In this document: one piece after another, positions 25,477-34,375 of the stretch
How positions within the stretch are numbered: the stretch's first letter is position 1
Layout: each line of letters begins with the position of its first letter
Origin: a candidate division WOR-1 bacterium RIFOXYB2_FULL_45_9
Lineage (GTDB): Bacteria; Margulisbacteria; WOR-1; O2-12-FULL-45-9; XYB2-FULL-48-7
DNA length: 64,000 bases
Direction of reading: 5' to 3'
NCBI GenBank assembly: GCA_001771575.1
Contig: MEUD01000001.1
Span: 351,277-415,276, forward strand
The notes under the pieces: generated by a model
What the model saw: the letters and a program-made list of their open reading frames with translations, nothing else
The model's database searches: none
What the model was told of the DNA's origin: nothing
Program-made: the position numbers and the translations under genes

Positions 25477-26144
25477 TGAACCCCAGACAACAGCGGGCGG
25501 TCGAGATCGCCCGCGAGGTGATGACTAGCCTCCGGATCAAAGCCGGGCAGAGCGAACGGGAAATCGCAGATTGGATCATCCGGGAAATAAAAGCGCGGGG
25601 GGGGAAACCGTCTTTTAACGTTATAGTTGCTTCAGGTGTCCGCTCGATCGATCCTCACGCCAAACCATCGAAAAATAAGATCAAAAACGGCGAGCAGGTC
25701 ATGGTCGATCTGGGAGCCAAATATAAGGGCTACTGCTCCGATATCACCAGAATGTTCTTTGTCGGCAAACCAACCAAAAAATATCTTCACTATTATAGTA
25801 TAGTAAAAACAGCTCAAAAAATGGCGATCGAGGCTGTTCGGGACGGGGCTTATTGCCGCAATATTGATCTGACGGCCCGTACACATATTAAAAGATTATG
25901 CTTCAAAGCCTGCCATATTAAGGAAAAGGACTGCCCCGGCGAATGCTTTATTCACACCACCGGCCATGGGGTTGGAAAAAAGATCCATCAGTTCCCCAGG
26001 ATCTCTCTAAAAAGCCGGGCAAAATTAAAAGCCGGGATGGTGATCACGGTTGAGCCCGGCATTTACCTTAAAGGGTGGGGCGGGATCAGGCTTGAGGATA
26101 TGGTCGAGGTCACCAAGAATGGCTGTGCCTTATTGACTCGCTAG
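25476..26144 (+). CDS. M24 family metallopeptidase (Xaa-Pro aminopeptidase-like) with cysteine-rich insertion
   Basis: A 222-residue 'pita-bread' metallopeptidase without the N-terminal creatinase domain found in full Xaa-Pro aminopeptidases. Metal ligands are visible: Asp in VMVDLGAKY (78), Asp in YCSDITR (89), His in TTGHGVG (164), Glu in TVEPGIYL and Glu in IRLEDMV. Just before the ligand histidine there is an extra segment, CFKACHIKEKDCPGEC (residues 142-157), with four cysteines in two CxxxC pairs that is not a normal part of the family and could bind a metal or form disulfides. It follows aroQ directly. Its 3' end overlaps the convergent TPR gene by 15 bases. Confidence 0.87.
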   Translation: MNPRQQRAVEIAREVMTSLRIKAGQSEREIADWIIREIKARGGKPSFNVIVASGVRSIDPHAKPSKNKIKNGEQVMVDLGAKYKGYCSDITRMFFVGKPTKKYLHYYSIVKTAQKMAIEAVRDGAYCRNIDLTARTHIKRLCFKACHIKEKDCPGECFIHTTGHGVGKKIHQFPRISLKSRAKLKAGMVITVEPGIYLKGWGGIRLEDMVEVTKNGCALLTR

Positions 26145-27683
26145 AAAGCTTGACAACATCGTGGCCTGATTTGTTCTGCCAATGCTTAAAATAACGTGGT
26201 AACAACACTTCACCAGGGAAGCTAATCCTTTAAGTGGTTGTTTGTTCTTAAAATACAAATTGATAAGACCAGACCAACTGGAAAGATGCCTTGGGTTTTT
26301 ATCAACTGAATTAGTCAGCGATCTGATCGCTAAAGCGGTTTGATTGTTTGTTTGATAGGCGACACCCAAAAGGTACCAGACAAAATAATCCCGACTGTTC
26401 TCTGGGATAGTCTCCAAAAAGTCGATTGTTTGTTCCGGATTGCTGTCAATTGCTTGCAACAAAATCTCGGTCGCCTGTTCAACCTTCTTTTTTATAATTG
26501 ATATTTTTGCGGCGCAACAAAGGGCAAACGCGTCACCCGGGTTGTTTTGCCTGGCCTTGGCTATTATCGCTTCGGCCTCATCGATTCGGTCCAGCCTTAT
26601 CAGCGTAAGAATTAAATTTTCTTGAGCGGCTTGATACTCCGGCCTAATTTTTCTGGCCGCGATAAAACACTTTCGGGCCAGATCTAAATCTCCGGCCTGG
26701 TTTCTACTGGCGAGAGCGATCCCAAGGTTGTTCAAGGTAACGGCGTCGTTTTCACCGCACTCAACAATAACGCCCAAAACGGAGATTGCTTCATTCAGGT
26801 TGTCTTGGGCGGCGCGGAAATAACCTTCATTCGCATAATGTTTGGTCAGGCCAATGGCATCAGAGACGACTGTTGCTGGTTTTTTGCCCGAGCGTTGCAG
26901 AGTTCCTTCGGCTGGGTCAAAAATAAAATACTCATCCTTAATAGTCACCAGGACATTAACATGAGTTTCATCCCGTACTAAATTATATTCCGCCTGGATC
27001 CCGGCGATCCTTAATAGGCAAATCAGGAGATTGCTCATTTCTGAGCAAGCGGCAAAACGATCCTTGAGATTAGCGGCAATTAGTTCTTTTGGCAATAAGT
27101 TGCCGTGTTTTTTCCTTTCGATTGTATTGGGATCTTCGGAATAATAAATCTCTAAGCCCCCTTCCGCTTCAGACAAACCCCGATAACGATAACAGGAAAA
27201 CTCTTGTTCAATAAAACTAAACGGGCTTTCCTGTCCGTTGATCTTTATTGAACCTGGCAGATTCATGGCCAAGCGTTTAACTAACGCTTTAGAAAGATTT
27301 TCCCCTTTGACAGGATGGAACACGGAACAAAACAGCACCAGGGCCTGTTTTAGCTTGTCACCCTGATGATAATCCTGATAACTGCTAATTAAAAGATTAA
27401 CGTGCGAAACAAGGCTTGGTTCGGTCAGATCATAAGGATTTTCAACGCCAATATTGTGCAGGAGCGCGGCAACTTTTTGGAATAATTCGGGGTTTTGGCG
27501 GGCTTTGGCAGTAACCAGCCCTAGCAATTCAATCGTCGGTCGAGAGGAACCAGTTAATTCATTATGATTAGCAAAACTTCTAAGGCGAGCGCCGCGATTG
27601 CCTAAATTCTGAACACCAAGTTCCCGGACAATCTGGTATCTCAAAGTCCTAATGCCTGCGGTAATAGTATTAATGGTTGACAA
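26130..27683 (-). CDS. Transglutaminase-like domain protein with C-terminal TPR repeats
   Basis: A 517-residue protein not assigned to a named family. Residues about 205-260 look like a transglutaminase/cysteine-protease core: Cys213 in FAACSEMSNLLICLLR, His241 in DETHVNVLV and Asp256 in YFIFDPAEG, in the usual order and spacing. The second half (about 275-500) is built from TPR-like helical hairpins (AVTLNNLGIALASRN, DYFVWYLLGVAYQTNNQTALAIRSL). No signal peptide is seen. The start is TTG with AGAGG upstream. Activity as a peptidase or cross-linking enzyme is inferred from the triad only. It is monocistronic and flanked by unrelated housekeeping genes. Confidence 0.7.
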   Translation of the reverse strand: MSTINTITAGIRTLRYQIVRELGVQNLGNRGARLRSFANHNELTGSSRPTIELLGLVTAKARQNPELFQKVAALLHNIGVENPYDLTEPSLVSHVNLLISSYQDYHQGDKLKQALVLFCSVFHPVKGENLSKALVKRLAMNLPGSIKINGQESPFSFIEQEFSCYRYRGLSEAEGGLEIYYSEDPNTIERKKHGNLLPKELIAANLKDRFAACSEMSNLLICLLRIAGIQAEYNLVRDETHVNVLVTIKDEYFIFDPAEGTLQRSGKKPATVVSDAIGLTKHYANEGYFRAAQDNLNEAISVLGVIVECGENDAVTLNNLGIALASRNQAGDLDLARKCFIAARKIRPEYQAAQENLILTLIRLDRIDEAEAIIAKARQNNPGDAFALCCAAKISIIKKKVEQATEILLQAIDSNPEQTIDFLETIPENSRDYFVWYLLGVAYQTNNQTALAIRSLTNSVDKNPRHLSSWSGLINLYFKNKQPLKGLASLVKCCYHVILSIGRTNQATMLSSFLASQ

Positions 27684-27774
27684 TCTACGCCTCTTTTATT
27701 AAGCCTAAGTCGTTCTGCATATATATCGATAATATTTAACTGAAATTTCAATTTTTAAGTCATGAATTTTATGT

Positions 27775-27780
27775 TAAAAT
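27775..27780 (+). promoter_or_regulatory. -10 hexamer of ispD
   Basis: TAAAAT ends 10 bases before the ispD ATG. No ribosome binding site is visible between them and the -35 is poor. Confidence 0.4.
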
Positions 27781-27790
27781 AAGTCTTCTT

Positions 27791-28453
27791 ATGAAGACAA
27801 TAGCCATCATTGTAGCGGGCGGGATGGGTCGGAGAATGGGGAAAGACAAACAGTTTCTCCCCATCGCCGGCAAGCCAATGGTCGCCTGGAGCCTGGCCGC
27901 TTTTGAGCGGAGCAAAGAGGTTGACGGGATCATTCTGGTGGTCGCGAAAAACAATATCGCTAAAGCGGAAAAGCTGAAAAGCAAAAAATTGCTCGCCATC
28001 GCTTTAAGCGGCGCCGAGCGCCAGGACTCGGTCCACAATGGCCTAGCCCTCCTGCCAAGGTCCGCCAAAATTGTCCTGGTCCACGACGGCGCCCGTCCGG
28101 CGATCGATATCGATACCATTGCCGCCGCGATCCGGGCGGCCAAACAACACGGGGCGGCGGTCGTTGGCGTCCCGGTGAAGGATACAGTTAAACGGGTAAC
28201 GGGCGACGGGAAACGGATCAAAGAAACCCTTGATCGCAGCACTCTTTGGCTGGCGCAGACCCCGCAAGCTTTTAAGACCTCCTTATTATTGAAAGCTTAT
28301 GCTAAAATTAAGGGGTCATGCACCGATGACGCCATGGTCATGGAAGCGGCCGGGTTTCCGGTTGTCATGGTCATGGGAAGCTACAAGAATATCAAAGCCA
28401 CGACCCCTGAAGATCTGGAATATTTAGAAAGGGTGCTGGCAAAAAGGAGTTAA
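27791..28453 (+). CDS. ispD: 2-C-methyl-D-erythritol 4-phosphate cytidylyltransferase
   Basis: IspD couples CTP to MEP in the non-mevalonate isoprenoid pathway. The N-terminal nucleotide loop VAGGMGRRMGKDKQFLPIAGKPM (residues 8-30, split motif) is diagnostic, as are VHDGARPAI (about 97), VPVKDTVKRV and the C-terminal ATTPEDLEYLERVL. Length is 220 residues, slightly short but normal. It starts a run ending with dxs of the same pathway. Confidence 0.95.
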   Translation: MKTIAIIVAGGMGRRMGKDKQFLPIAGKPMVAWSLAAFERSKEVDGIILVVAKNNIAKAEKLKSKKLLAIALSGAERQDSVHNGLALLPRSAKIVLVHDGARPAIDIDTIAAAIRAAKQHGAAVVGVPVKDTVKRVTGDGKRIKETLDRSTLWLAQTPQAFKTSLLLKAYAKIKGSCTDDAMVMEAAGFPVVMVMGSYKNIKATTPEDLEYLERVLAKRS

Positions 28454-28454
28454 C

Positions 28455-28928
28455 GTGGATTACATCGTCGATTGGTCCCTGGCTCTGCTTACAAATTTTC
28501 CTTTTGTAGCGGTGGTGGTCTCCTGGTTCATCGCTCAATCGCTCAAGGTCTTCTTTTACTGGCACGAGGAAGGGAACTTTTCCCTCTGGCATTTTTTTGA
28601 GGCAGGGGGGATGCCGTCAGCCCATTCGGCCTCGGTCACCGCTCTGACCCTGGCGATAGCCATGACCCAGGGATTTTCTTCGCCAATCTTTACCGTCTCG
28701 CTGGTCTTCGCCCTGATCGTCATGTACGATGCGACCGGAGTCAGGAGGGCCGCAGGCAAACAGGCCGAGATCTTGAACCGGGTGGTCGACGACATCTACG
28801 CCAACGGTCGGGTCAAGGTCGAGAAGCTCAAGGAGATCCTTGGTCATGAACCGACCGAAGTCTTTGCCGGGGCGGCGCTGGCGATCGTCCTTACCATTCT
28901 TACATACAATGTCTACTTTGCTCGATAA
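28455..28928 (+). CDS. Divergent PAP2 family protein (DUF212, YuiD-like)
   Basis: A 157-residue membrane protein of the DUF212 family, a divergent branch of the PAP2/vanadium-haloperoxidase superfamily. GGMPSAHSASVTAL (about residues 54-67) is the typical motif, followed by YDATGVRRAAGKQAEILN and a C-terminal LGHEPTEVFAGA segment. It has several hydrophobic helices. Function is not established; a lipid-phosphate phosphatase has been proposed for the superfamily, and the place between ispD and dxs would fit isoprenoid-lipid metabolism. The GTG start has AGGAG six bases upstream. Confidence 0.88.
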   Translation: MDYIVDWSLALLTNFPFVAVVVSWFIAQSLKVFFYWHEEGNFSLWHFFEAGGMPSAHSASVTALTLAIAMTQGFSSPIFTVSLVFALIVMYDATGVRRAAGKQAEILNRVVDDIYANGRVKVEKLKEILGHEPTEVFAGAALAIVLTILTYNVYFAR

Positions 28929-30777
28929 GCTTAAACTTCCGGAAGCGCTCCGGGAGCTTTCGACCAAACAGCTAGAAGATATTTCCCAGGAGATCAGGCA
29001 AAAGATCGTTGAGGTCGCGTCCAAGAACGGCGGCCACGTCGCCTCCAGCCTGGGAGCGGTAGAGATCGCTGTTTCCCTTCACGCTTCTTTCAACAGCCCG
29101 CGTGACAGGATCATCTGGGACGTCGGCCATCAGGCTTACGCCCACAAGATCCTGACCGGACGGCTTTCGAACTTCCATACTCTGCGGCAGGAAAACGGAC
29201 TTTCCGGTTTTCCAAATATCGACGAAAGTCCTCATGATCCTTTCACCGTCGGCCACGCCTCGACCTCTATCTCCCAGGCGGTCGGACTGGCACACGCCCG
29301 CGACCTGGCTGGGGAAAAGAATCATATCGTGGCGGTGATCGGCGACGGCTCGCTATCCGGCGGGCTCTCCTACGAAGCGATCAACAACGCGTCGTCGCTA
29401 AAAAGCAACATGATCGTCATTCTCAACGACAATGAGATGTCGATCTCCCGAAACGTCGGCGCCCTTTCCAATTATCTGACCAGGTTCTCGACCAGCGGGG
29501 CGTATCTTGAACTGCGCAACCGGATAGAAGGGATCGTCAAAAAGATCCCGCGGGTCGGGGTCTCTCTTTTTGACGCCGCCAAGACCTTGAAGGACAGGAC
29601 CAAGCATATTGTCGTCAACTTTAAGGTGGACGTCATTTTTGAACAGCTCGGGTTTAAATACTTTGGGCCGATCGACGGCCACAACATCCCGCTGATCATG
29701 AGCACCCTGCACCACGCCAAAGAGATCCAGGGACCGGTCCTGATCCATGTCCTGACCAAGAAAGGGAAGGGGTATCCGCCGGCCGAAAAAGAACCGACCC
29801 GCTTCCACGGCACCGGCCCTTTTGACATCAAAACGGGAGCGGCCGTAAAAAGTGACGCGCCAAAAAGTTATACCGCCGTTTTTGGCGAGACCCTGGTCAA
29901 GCTGGCCGACGCCGATCCAAAGATCGTCGGCATCACCGCCGCCATGATCGACGGGACCGGACTTGAAGAGTTCTGCCGGAAGCACCCGGCTCGTTTCTTT
30001 GACGTTGGGATCGCCGAAGAGCATGCCGTAACCTTTGCTGGAGGATTGGCCAAAGGGGGCTTCAAGCCGTTCCTTGCTCTTTACTCGACCTTTCTTCAGC
30101 GCGCCTATGACGAGATTGTCCACGACGTTTGCCTGCAAAACCTGCCGGTCGTCTTCGCGATCGACCGGGCCGGGATCGTCGGCGAGGATGGCGCGACCCA
30201 CAACGGAATATTTGATCTCGCCTTCCTCCGCTCTCTCCCCAACATCTCGGTCATGGCCCCCAAGGACGAGAACGAATTTCAGCAAATGCTGTATAGCGCG
30301 AGCAAAGCGGCCGGACCGGTCGCCATCCGTTATCCAAGGGGGAGCGGGATCGGCGTCGCGCTCAATAATGAGCTCCGCCAGCTGACGATCGGGCGGGGCG
30401 AGATCGTCCACAAAGGGAAAGGAGCAAAGATCCTGGCGATCGCCATTGGTTCCATGGTCCATCCAACGATCGAGGCGTCGAAGCTTGCCGAAGCTAATGG
30501 GGATGGGGTGACGGTCATTAACGCCCGCTTCGTTAAACCGCTCGACCGTGAACTTATCCTGAAGGAAGCGAAAAAAGCCGAGAGGATCGTCACTGTTGAA
30601 GAAGGGGTCCTGGAAGGGGGCTTTGGTTCCGCCATCCTGGAATTATTGACCGAAGAGGGGCTAACCAAACCGATCAAGCGTCTTGGTTTTCCTTCAAAGT
30701 TCATCGAACACGGCAAAAGACCCGATATTCTTGAGAAATACGGTCTCTCCCCGGACAAGATCGCCAGATCTTTATAG
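28909..30777 (+). CDS. dxs: 1-deoxy-D-xylulose-5-phosphate synthase
   Basis: Dxs makes DXP from pyruvate and glyceraldehyde 3-phosphate using thiamine diphosphate, the entry step of the MEP pathway. The 622-residue protein shows DVGHQAYAHKILTGR (about residue 70), the thiamine site GDGSLSGGLSYEAINNA (about 145-161), DGHN near 260 and the transketolase-like DVGIAEEHAV (about 365). The ATG at 28909 overlaps the DUF212 gene by 20 bases. With ispD it supplies two of the seven pathway steps here. Confidence 0.97.
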   Translation: MSTLLDKLKLPEALRELSTKQLEDISQEIRQKIVEVASKNGGHVASSLGAVEIAVSLHASFNSPRDRIIWDVGHQAYAHKILTGRLSNFHTLRQENGLSGFPNIDESPHDPFTVGHASTSISQAVGLAHARDLAGEKNHIVAVIGDGSLSGGLSYEAINNASSLKSNMIVILNDNEMSISRNVGALSNYLTRFSTSGAYLELRNRIEGIVKKIPRVGVSLFDAAKTLKDRTKHIVVNFKVDVIFEQLGFKYFGPIDGHNIPLIMSTLHHAKEIQGPVLIHVLTKKGKGYPPAEKEPTRFHGTGPFDIKTGAAVKSDAPKSYTAVFGETLVKLADADPKIVGITAAMIDGTGLEEFCRKHPARFFDVGIAEEHAVTFAGGLAKGGFKPFLALYSTFLQRAYDEIVHDVCLQNLPVVFAIDRAGIVGEDGATHNGIFDLAFLRSLPNISVMAPKDENEFQQMLYSASKAAGPVAIRYPRGSGIGVALNNELRQLTIGRGEIVHKGKGAKILAIAIGSMVHPTIEASKLAEANGDGVTVINARFVKPLDRELILKEAKKAERIVTVEEGVLEGGFGSAILELLTEEGLTKPIKRLGFPSKFIEHGKRPDILEKYGLSPDKIARSL

Positions 30778-30819
30778 ATACTGAAATTTTCCATTTTTTT
30801 CATCGAACACATTATAACC

Positions 30820-31686
30820 ATGTCATTTAAAAGCAAACCGGTTCCTTCATCCCTCCTGCGTCCAAGACCCAGCGGGAGCTACAGCGAGATCGACAATAAA
30901 TTTGTCGCCAGGAAACGACTGCAGCGCCTCTGGCTTGATCTTAGACCTTCATCCGGCAATGGGCCGAAAGAAATGAGACTGATCAACGAAGCAGCCGATT
31001 TATATATTAACAACGACATCCTGGATGCCGACACCCTTCCGGTCCTCCACCATTTCGCGATCCAGATCGCCGAAGCCCAAGCCAGGACCGGAGCAAGCGA
31101 TACCGTAGATAAGTTGTTCGCGATCATCAGGGCGAGCAACCGGAAAATCAACAACCGAGAGTTCGGCAATGCTCTTTTGACCGGAGCGGTCGAGGCTTGC
31201 CATCGAGCCGTCAGATTTGACCTGGCATTGCGGATGGCCGAAGGGATCACTGAACAAGTTTTATTGGTGGAAACGCATTTCAAGACCGCCGCACTCGCGC
31301 AAAGCGGCAATCAGCAGGGGCTGGCTGTCCGCTGTCTGACCCAATACATTTTTCCGGCGATCGATCGGTTGGAGCAAAAAGAGGCGAGGGTTAAATATCT
31401 TCTCGCCGCCGCTGAATTAAGCCTGGCTTTATCCCTGCTGGTCGAAGCCAAACTGATCGTTTTCAAGGTTATCGACCACCTAAGCAGTATGGATTACGTC
31501 CGCCTGGAATCGACGGCGATCCTGATGACCAGGCTCGGCCTGAAAGAAGAGGCGATCCATCTATTGACCGACAACTGGTTCCGCGAATCGTTCACCGAAG
31601 ATCCGCGATACCTGTCCGAACAAGATATCCGCCTGAACCTTATCGGTCAGCGTTTTCCCCGCTTCGCCGCCTTCCTGCGGGGATAG
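30820..31686 (+). CDS. Hypothetical alpha-helical protein
   Basis: A 288-residue protein that was not recognised. After a basic, proline-rich start (SKPVPSSLLRPRPSG) it is almost entirely predicted helix, with TPR-like or HEAT-like spacing (AVEACHRAVRFDLALRMAEGI, LAAAELSLALSLLVEAKLIV). There is no signal peptide or membrane segment. It stands alone between dxs and fhs. The only -10-like sequence (TATAAC) ends one base before the ATG, so either the promoter is elsewhere or the true start is further in. It may be a scaffold or lineage-specific protein. Confidence 0.55.
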   Translation: MSFKSKPVPSSLLRPRPSGSYSEIDNKFVARKRLQRLWLDLRPSSGNGPKEMRLINEAADLYINNDILDADTLPVLHHFAIQIAEAQARTGASDTVDKLFAIIRASNRKINNREFGNALLTGAVEACHRAVRFDLALRMAEGITEQVLLVETHFKTAALAQSGNQQGLAVRCLTQYIFPAIDRLEQKEARVKYLLAAAELSLALSLLVEAKLIVFKVIDHLSSMDYVRLESTAILMTRLGLKEEAIHLLTDNWFRESFTEDPRYLSEQDIRLNLIGQRFPRFAAFLRG

Positions 31687-31687
31687 T

Positions 31688-31716
31688 TTGCCCGCCACCG
31701 GCTTTCATGATATATT
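31688..31716 (+). promoter_or_regulatory. Promoter of fhs (TTGCCC - 17 - TATATT, extended -10)
   Basis: TTGCCC and TATATT are 17 bases apart, and TGA just before the -10 makes it an extended -10. The -10 ends six bases before the fhs ATG, so the transcript is probably leaderless. Confidence 0.6.
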
Positions 31717-31722
31717 TTACCC

Positions 31723-33288
31723 ATGCAGACCGATATTGAGATCGCCCAACAAGCCAAACTTAAAACAATCAATGAGATCGCCGGCGGCGCCGGGATCAAC
31801 CGAAATGATATAGAACTGCACGGCTGTTTTAAGGCTAAGATAAATCTTGATGCTTTAAAAAAGAGAAAAAAGAACCGGAGCGGTAAATTGATCCTGGTCA
31901 CCGCCATGACCCCGACCCCCAAAGGGGAAGGAAAAACAACAACTACGATCGGTTTGGCCCAGGCGCTTCGCAAGATCGGCAAAAAGTCGATCGTTTGCGT
32001 CCGCGAACCATCGCTCGGCCCGGTCATGGGAATGAAAGGAGGGGCGGCCGGGGGAGGCTTTTCCCAGGTCCTGCCGATGGAAGACATCAATCTCCACCTG
32101 ACCAGCGACATTCACATGGTCACTTCGGCCCACAACCTGCTGGCAGCGATGCTTTACAACCACATCTTTCAGGGGAACGAACTGCAAATCGACGAACAGA
32201 GGATCGTTTGGCGTCGGGTCATGGACATGAACGACCGCTCCCTGCGCGGCCAGTTTGACATTACCGCCTCATCGGAGGTAATGGCGATCCTCTGTCTTTC
32301 GACCAGCGTAACCGACCTGAAGGACCGCCTCGGCCGGATCATTGTCGCCTACGACAAAAGCGGCAAACCGGTCCGCTCGGCCGATCTTAAGGCCCAGGGA
32401 GCGATGGCCCTGCTTCTCTGGGACGCTCTGAAACCGACCCTGGTCCAAACGATCGAGGGAACGCCCGCTTTTATTCACGGAGGCCCGTTCGCCAATATCG
32501 CCCACGGATGCAGTTCTCTGGTCGCCACCCAGCTGGCCCTCAAGCTTGCCGATTATGTTGTTACCGAAGCCGGCTTTGCCAGCGACCTGGGAGCGGAAAA
32601 GTTTTTTGACATCAAATGCCGGGTCGGCAACCTGGCGCCCGCGGCGGCGGTCCTGGTCGTCACCAAACAGGCGATCGAGCGGCACGGTTACGAGAACGTT
32701 GCCAAGCATGTTGAGAACCTTCATCAGTTCAACGTTCCGGTCGTCATTGCCATCAATAAAAAAGAGGACGATACCCAGGATGAGCTGGTCAAAATAATAG
32801 AAGAGTGCGGGCGTCTGCACGTCCCGGCAGTCGTTTCCGACGTCTGGGCCCTGGGAGGCGAGGGGGGAAAAGAGCTTGCCAAAATGGTCATTAAAGCGAT
32901 CGACAAAAAGATATCCTACAAACCGCTCTACAGGCTGGAACAACCTGTCAAAGAGAAGATCGAAAAGATCGCCAGGGAGATCTACGGAGCAGCCGGGGTC
33001 GACTGGACCGACCGGGCCCTCTCCGACCTGGAGTTTGTCAAACAACTCGGGATGGACCACTTTCCGGTCTGTATCGCCAAGACCCAGTATTCGCTAAGCG
33101 ACAATCCAAAATTGTTCGGCGCTCCCAAAGATTTTATGATCACCATTAAAGAGCTCAAACCTTCGGCCGGGGCCGGTTTTATTGTCGTCTTTGCCGGTGA
33201 TATCATGACCATGCCGGGGCTCCCCAAACACCCGGCCGCCGAAAACATGGACATTGACGAAGAGGGAAAGATCGTCGGCTTGTTCTAA
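31723..33288 (+). CDS. fhs: Formate--tetrahydrofolate ligase
   Basis: Fhs makes 10-formyltetrahydrofolate from formate with ATP. The P-loop region TPTPKGEGKTTTTIGLAQAL (about residues 64-83), EPSLGPVMGMKGGAAGGG (about 102-119) and the later DLGAEKFFDIKCR block are diagnostic. It has 521 residues, somewhat below the common 555-560. The monofunctional enzyme is typical of acetogens, clostridia and many anaerobes, and together with GlyA it feeds the one-carbon pool. Other Wood-Ljungdahl genes are not in the window, so assimilation versus formate production is open. Confidence 0.96.
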   Translation: MQTDIEIAQQAKLKTINEIAGGAGINRNDIELHGCFKAKINLDALKKRKKNRSGKLILVTAMTPTPKGEGKTTTTIGLAQALRKIGKKSIVCVREPSLGPVMGMKGGAAGGGFSQVLPMEDINLHLTSDIHMVTSAHNLLAAMLYNHIFQGNELQIDEQRIVWRRVMDMNDRSLRGQFDITASSEVMAILCLSTSVTDLKDRLGRIIVAYDKSGKPVRSADLKAQGAMALLLWDALKPTLVQTIEGTPAFIHGGPFANIAHGCSSLVATQLALKLADYVVTEAGFASDLGAEKFFDIKCRVGNLAPAAAVLVVTKQAIERHGYENVAKHVENLHQFNVPVVIAINKKEDDTQDELVKIIEECGRLHVPAVVSDVWALGGEGGKELAKMVIKAIDKKISYKPLYRLEQPVKEKIEKIAREIYGAAGVDWTDRALSDLEFVKQLGMDHFPVCIAKTQYSLSDNPKLFGAPKDFMITIKELKPSAGAGFIVVFAGDIMTMPGLPKHPAAENMDIDEEGKIVGLF

Positions 33289-33327
33289 CCGCTTGAAATT
33301 TCCGCTATTTTCCGCTGATAAATCGGC

Positions 33328-33744
33328 ATGATGAAGCCTGTTTCCTACCAATCGCGGCCGAGTTTTGTTCTCCGCAGGGTAAGGGGGCTGTTTGCCTACG
33401 AGAAAACGATGCGCGCCCTGCAAAAAAGATTTGCCGACGGCACTTTTCGGCCGACCTTCAGCCGGGACGCGGCTAATTTCAACTTTCGCGAAATGATCAT
33501 CCGGCCTCATTATGGAGGCAAATTCCTGGTCCACCTGCCAAATACATTTGACGATTGGCAGGATTTGTTTGATTGGATATTCAAACGGATAAATTTCAAC
33601 CGGGAGGCTCTTATTCATTTCACACCGGCCGCTAGAGCTGGTCACGCACGTCTTATCCGTGATCAGCTGGAAAACATCTCGGTTATTGAAAATTGGCTGT
33701 TTTACAATAAAAATATTTTAAACGAACTGATCGATAATTTTTAG
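33328..33744 (+). CDS. Hypothetical protein
   Basis: A 138-residue basic, soluble protein that was not recognised. It has an arginine-rich N-terminus (PSFVLRRVRGLF), a central segment NFREMIIRPHYGGKFLVHLP and an aromatic-rich helix DWQDLFDWIFKRINFN. A TTGAAA box at 33293-33298 and GATAAA at 33317-33322, 18 bases apart, form a possible promoter. It is followed closely by folE, but folE has its own promoter overlapping the end of this gene. No function can be given. Confidence 0.5.
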   Translation: MMKPVSYQSRPSFVLRRVRGLFAYEKTMRALQKRFADGTFRPTFSRDAANFNFREMIIRPHYGGKFLVHLPNTFDDWQDLFDWIFKRINFNREALIHFTPAARAGHARLIRDQLENISVIENWLFYNKNILNELIDNF

Positions 33745-33753
33745 TGTTATAAT
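33745..33753 (+). promoter_or_regulatory. Extended -10 promoter of folE
   Basis: TGT followed by TATAAT (33748-33753) begins directly after the stop codon of the preceding gene and ends six bases before the folE ATG. The message is probably leaderless. Confidence 0.55.
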
Positions 33754-33759
33754 AAATAT

Positions 33760-34320
33760 ATGATCAATCAAAAGAGGATCGAAAAAGCGATCAAAGAGCT
33801 TCTTCTGGCGATCGGTGAAGATACCAAGCGGGAGGGGATCAAGGCGACCCCCAAGCGGGTCGCCGAAATGTACGCCGAGCTTTTTTCCGGCCTCCACGAA
33901 GATCCCGCCAAACATTTAACGACCTTTAAACAAGGCGAGCACGAAGAGATGGTCATGCTCAAAGAGATCCCGTTCTATTCGATCTGCGAACATCACCTGG
34001 TCCCGTTCTTCGGCAAAGCCCACGTCATTTACATCCCGACCAAAGGTAACGTCACCGGCCTCTCCAAGCTGGTCAAAGTGGTGGAAGGGTATGCCAAGCG
34101 GCCGCAGGTCCAGGAGCGGCTGACCAGCCAGATTGCCGATTGCCTGATGGCCAAGCTCAAGCCGCTCGGGGTCCTGATAATTATTGAAGCCGAACACCTC
34201 TGCATGTCGATGCGGGGGATAAAAAAACCGGGGACCAAAGTCATAACCTCGGCCGTCCGCGGCGTTTTTGAGAAAGACGCCAAAGCCCGCTCCGAAGCTC
34301 TTTCCTTAATTAAAGACTAA
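33760..34320 (+). CDS. folE: GTP cyclohydrolase I
   Basis: FolE converts GTP to dihydroneopterin triphosphate, the first step of folate synthesis. The 186-residue protein has [16 protein letters not shown] (about residues 30-45), the zinc and catalytic site [16 protein letters not shown] (about 73-88), the segment [23 protein letters not shown] and the second zinc cysteine in [12 protein letters not shown] (about 145). Fhs and GlyA in the window depend on its product pathway. Confidence 0.97.
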   Translation: MINQKRIEKAIKELLLAIGEDTKREGIKATPKRVAEMYAELFSGLHEDPAKHLTTFKQGEHEEMVMLKEIPFYSICEHHLVPFFGKAHVIYIPTKGNVTGLSKLVKVVEGYAKRPQVQERLTSQIADCLMAKLKPLGVLIIIEAEHLCMSMRGIKKPGTKVITSAVRGVFEKDAKARSEALSLIKD

Positions 34321-34327
34321 TTAAATG

Positions 34328-34356
34328 TTGACAACCTATTTTCACTTTGCTAACAT
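34328..34356 (+). promoter_or_regulatory. Promoter of the arsR-type gene (TTGACA - 17 - TAACAT)
   Basis: A consensus -35 TTGACA and a -10 TAACAT are spaced by 17 bases. The -10 overlaps the start of the proposed operator for the encoded regulator, which is the expected layout for self-repression. Confidence 0.75.
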
Positions 34357-34375
34357 ATAAACGGATACTTATATG
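34354..34375. promoter_or_regulatory. Operator O1 (imperfect copy)
   Basis: CATATAAAC...CTTATATG, 22 bases, aligns position by position with the strong palindrome found downstream of the regulator gene. It covers the end of the -10 and reaches the ATG of the regulator, so binding would block transcription. Confidence 0.65.

Noticed and set aside
30813..30818. TATAAC before the orphan gene at 30.8 kb as a promoter
   Set aside because: It ends one base before the ATG, so the transcript would start inside the coding region. It could be real only if the true start is further in, which cannot be decided.
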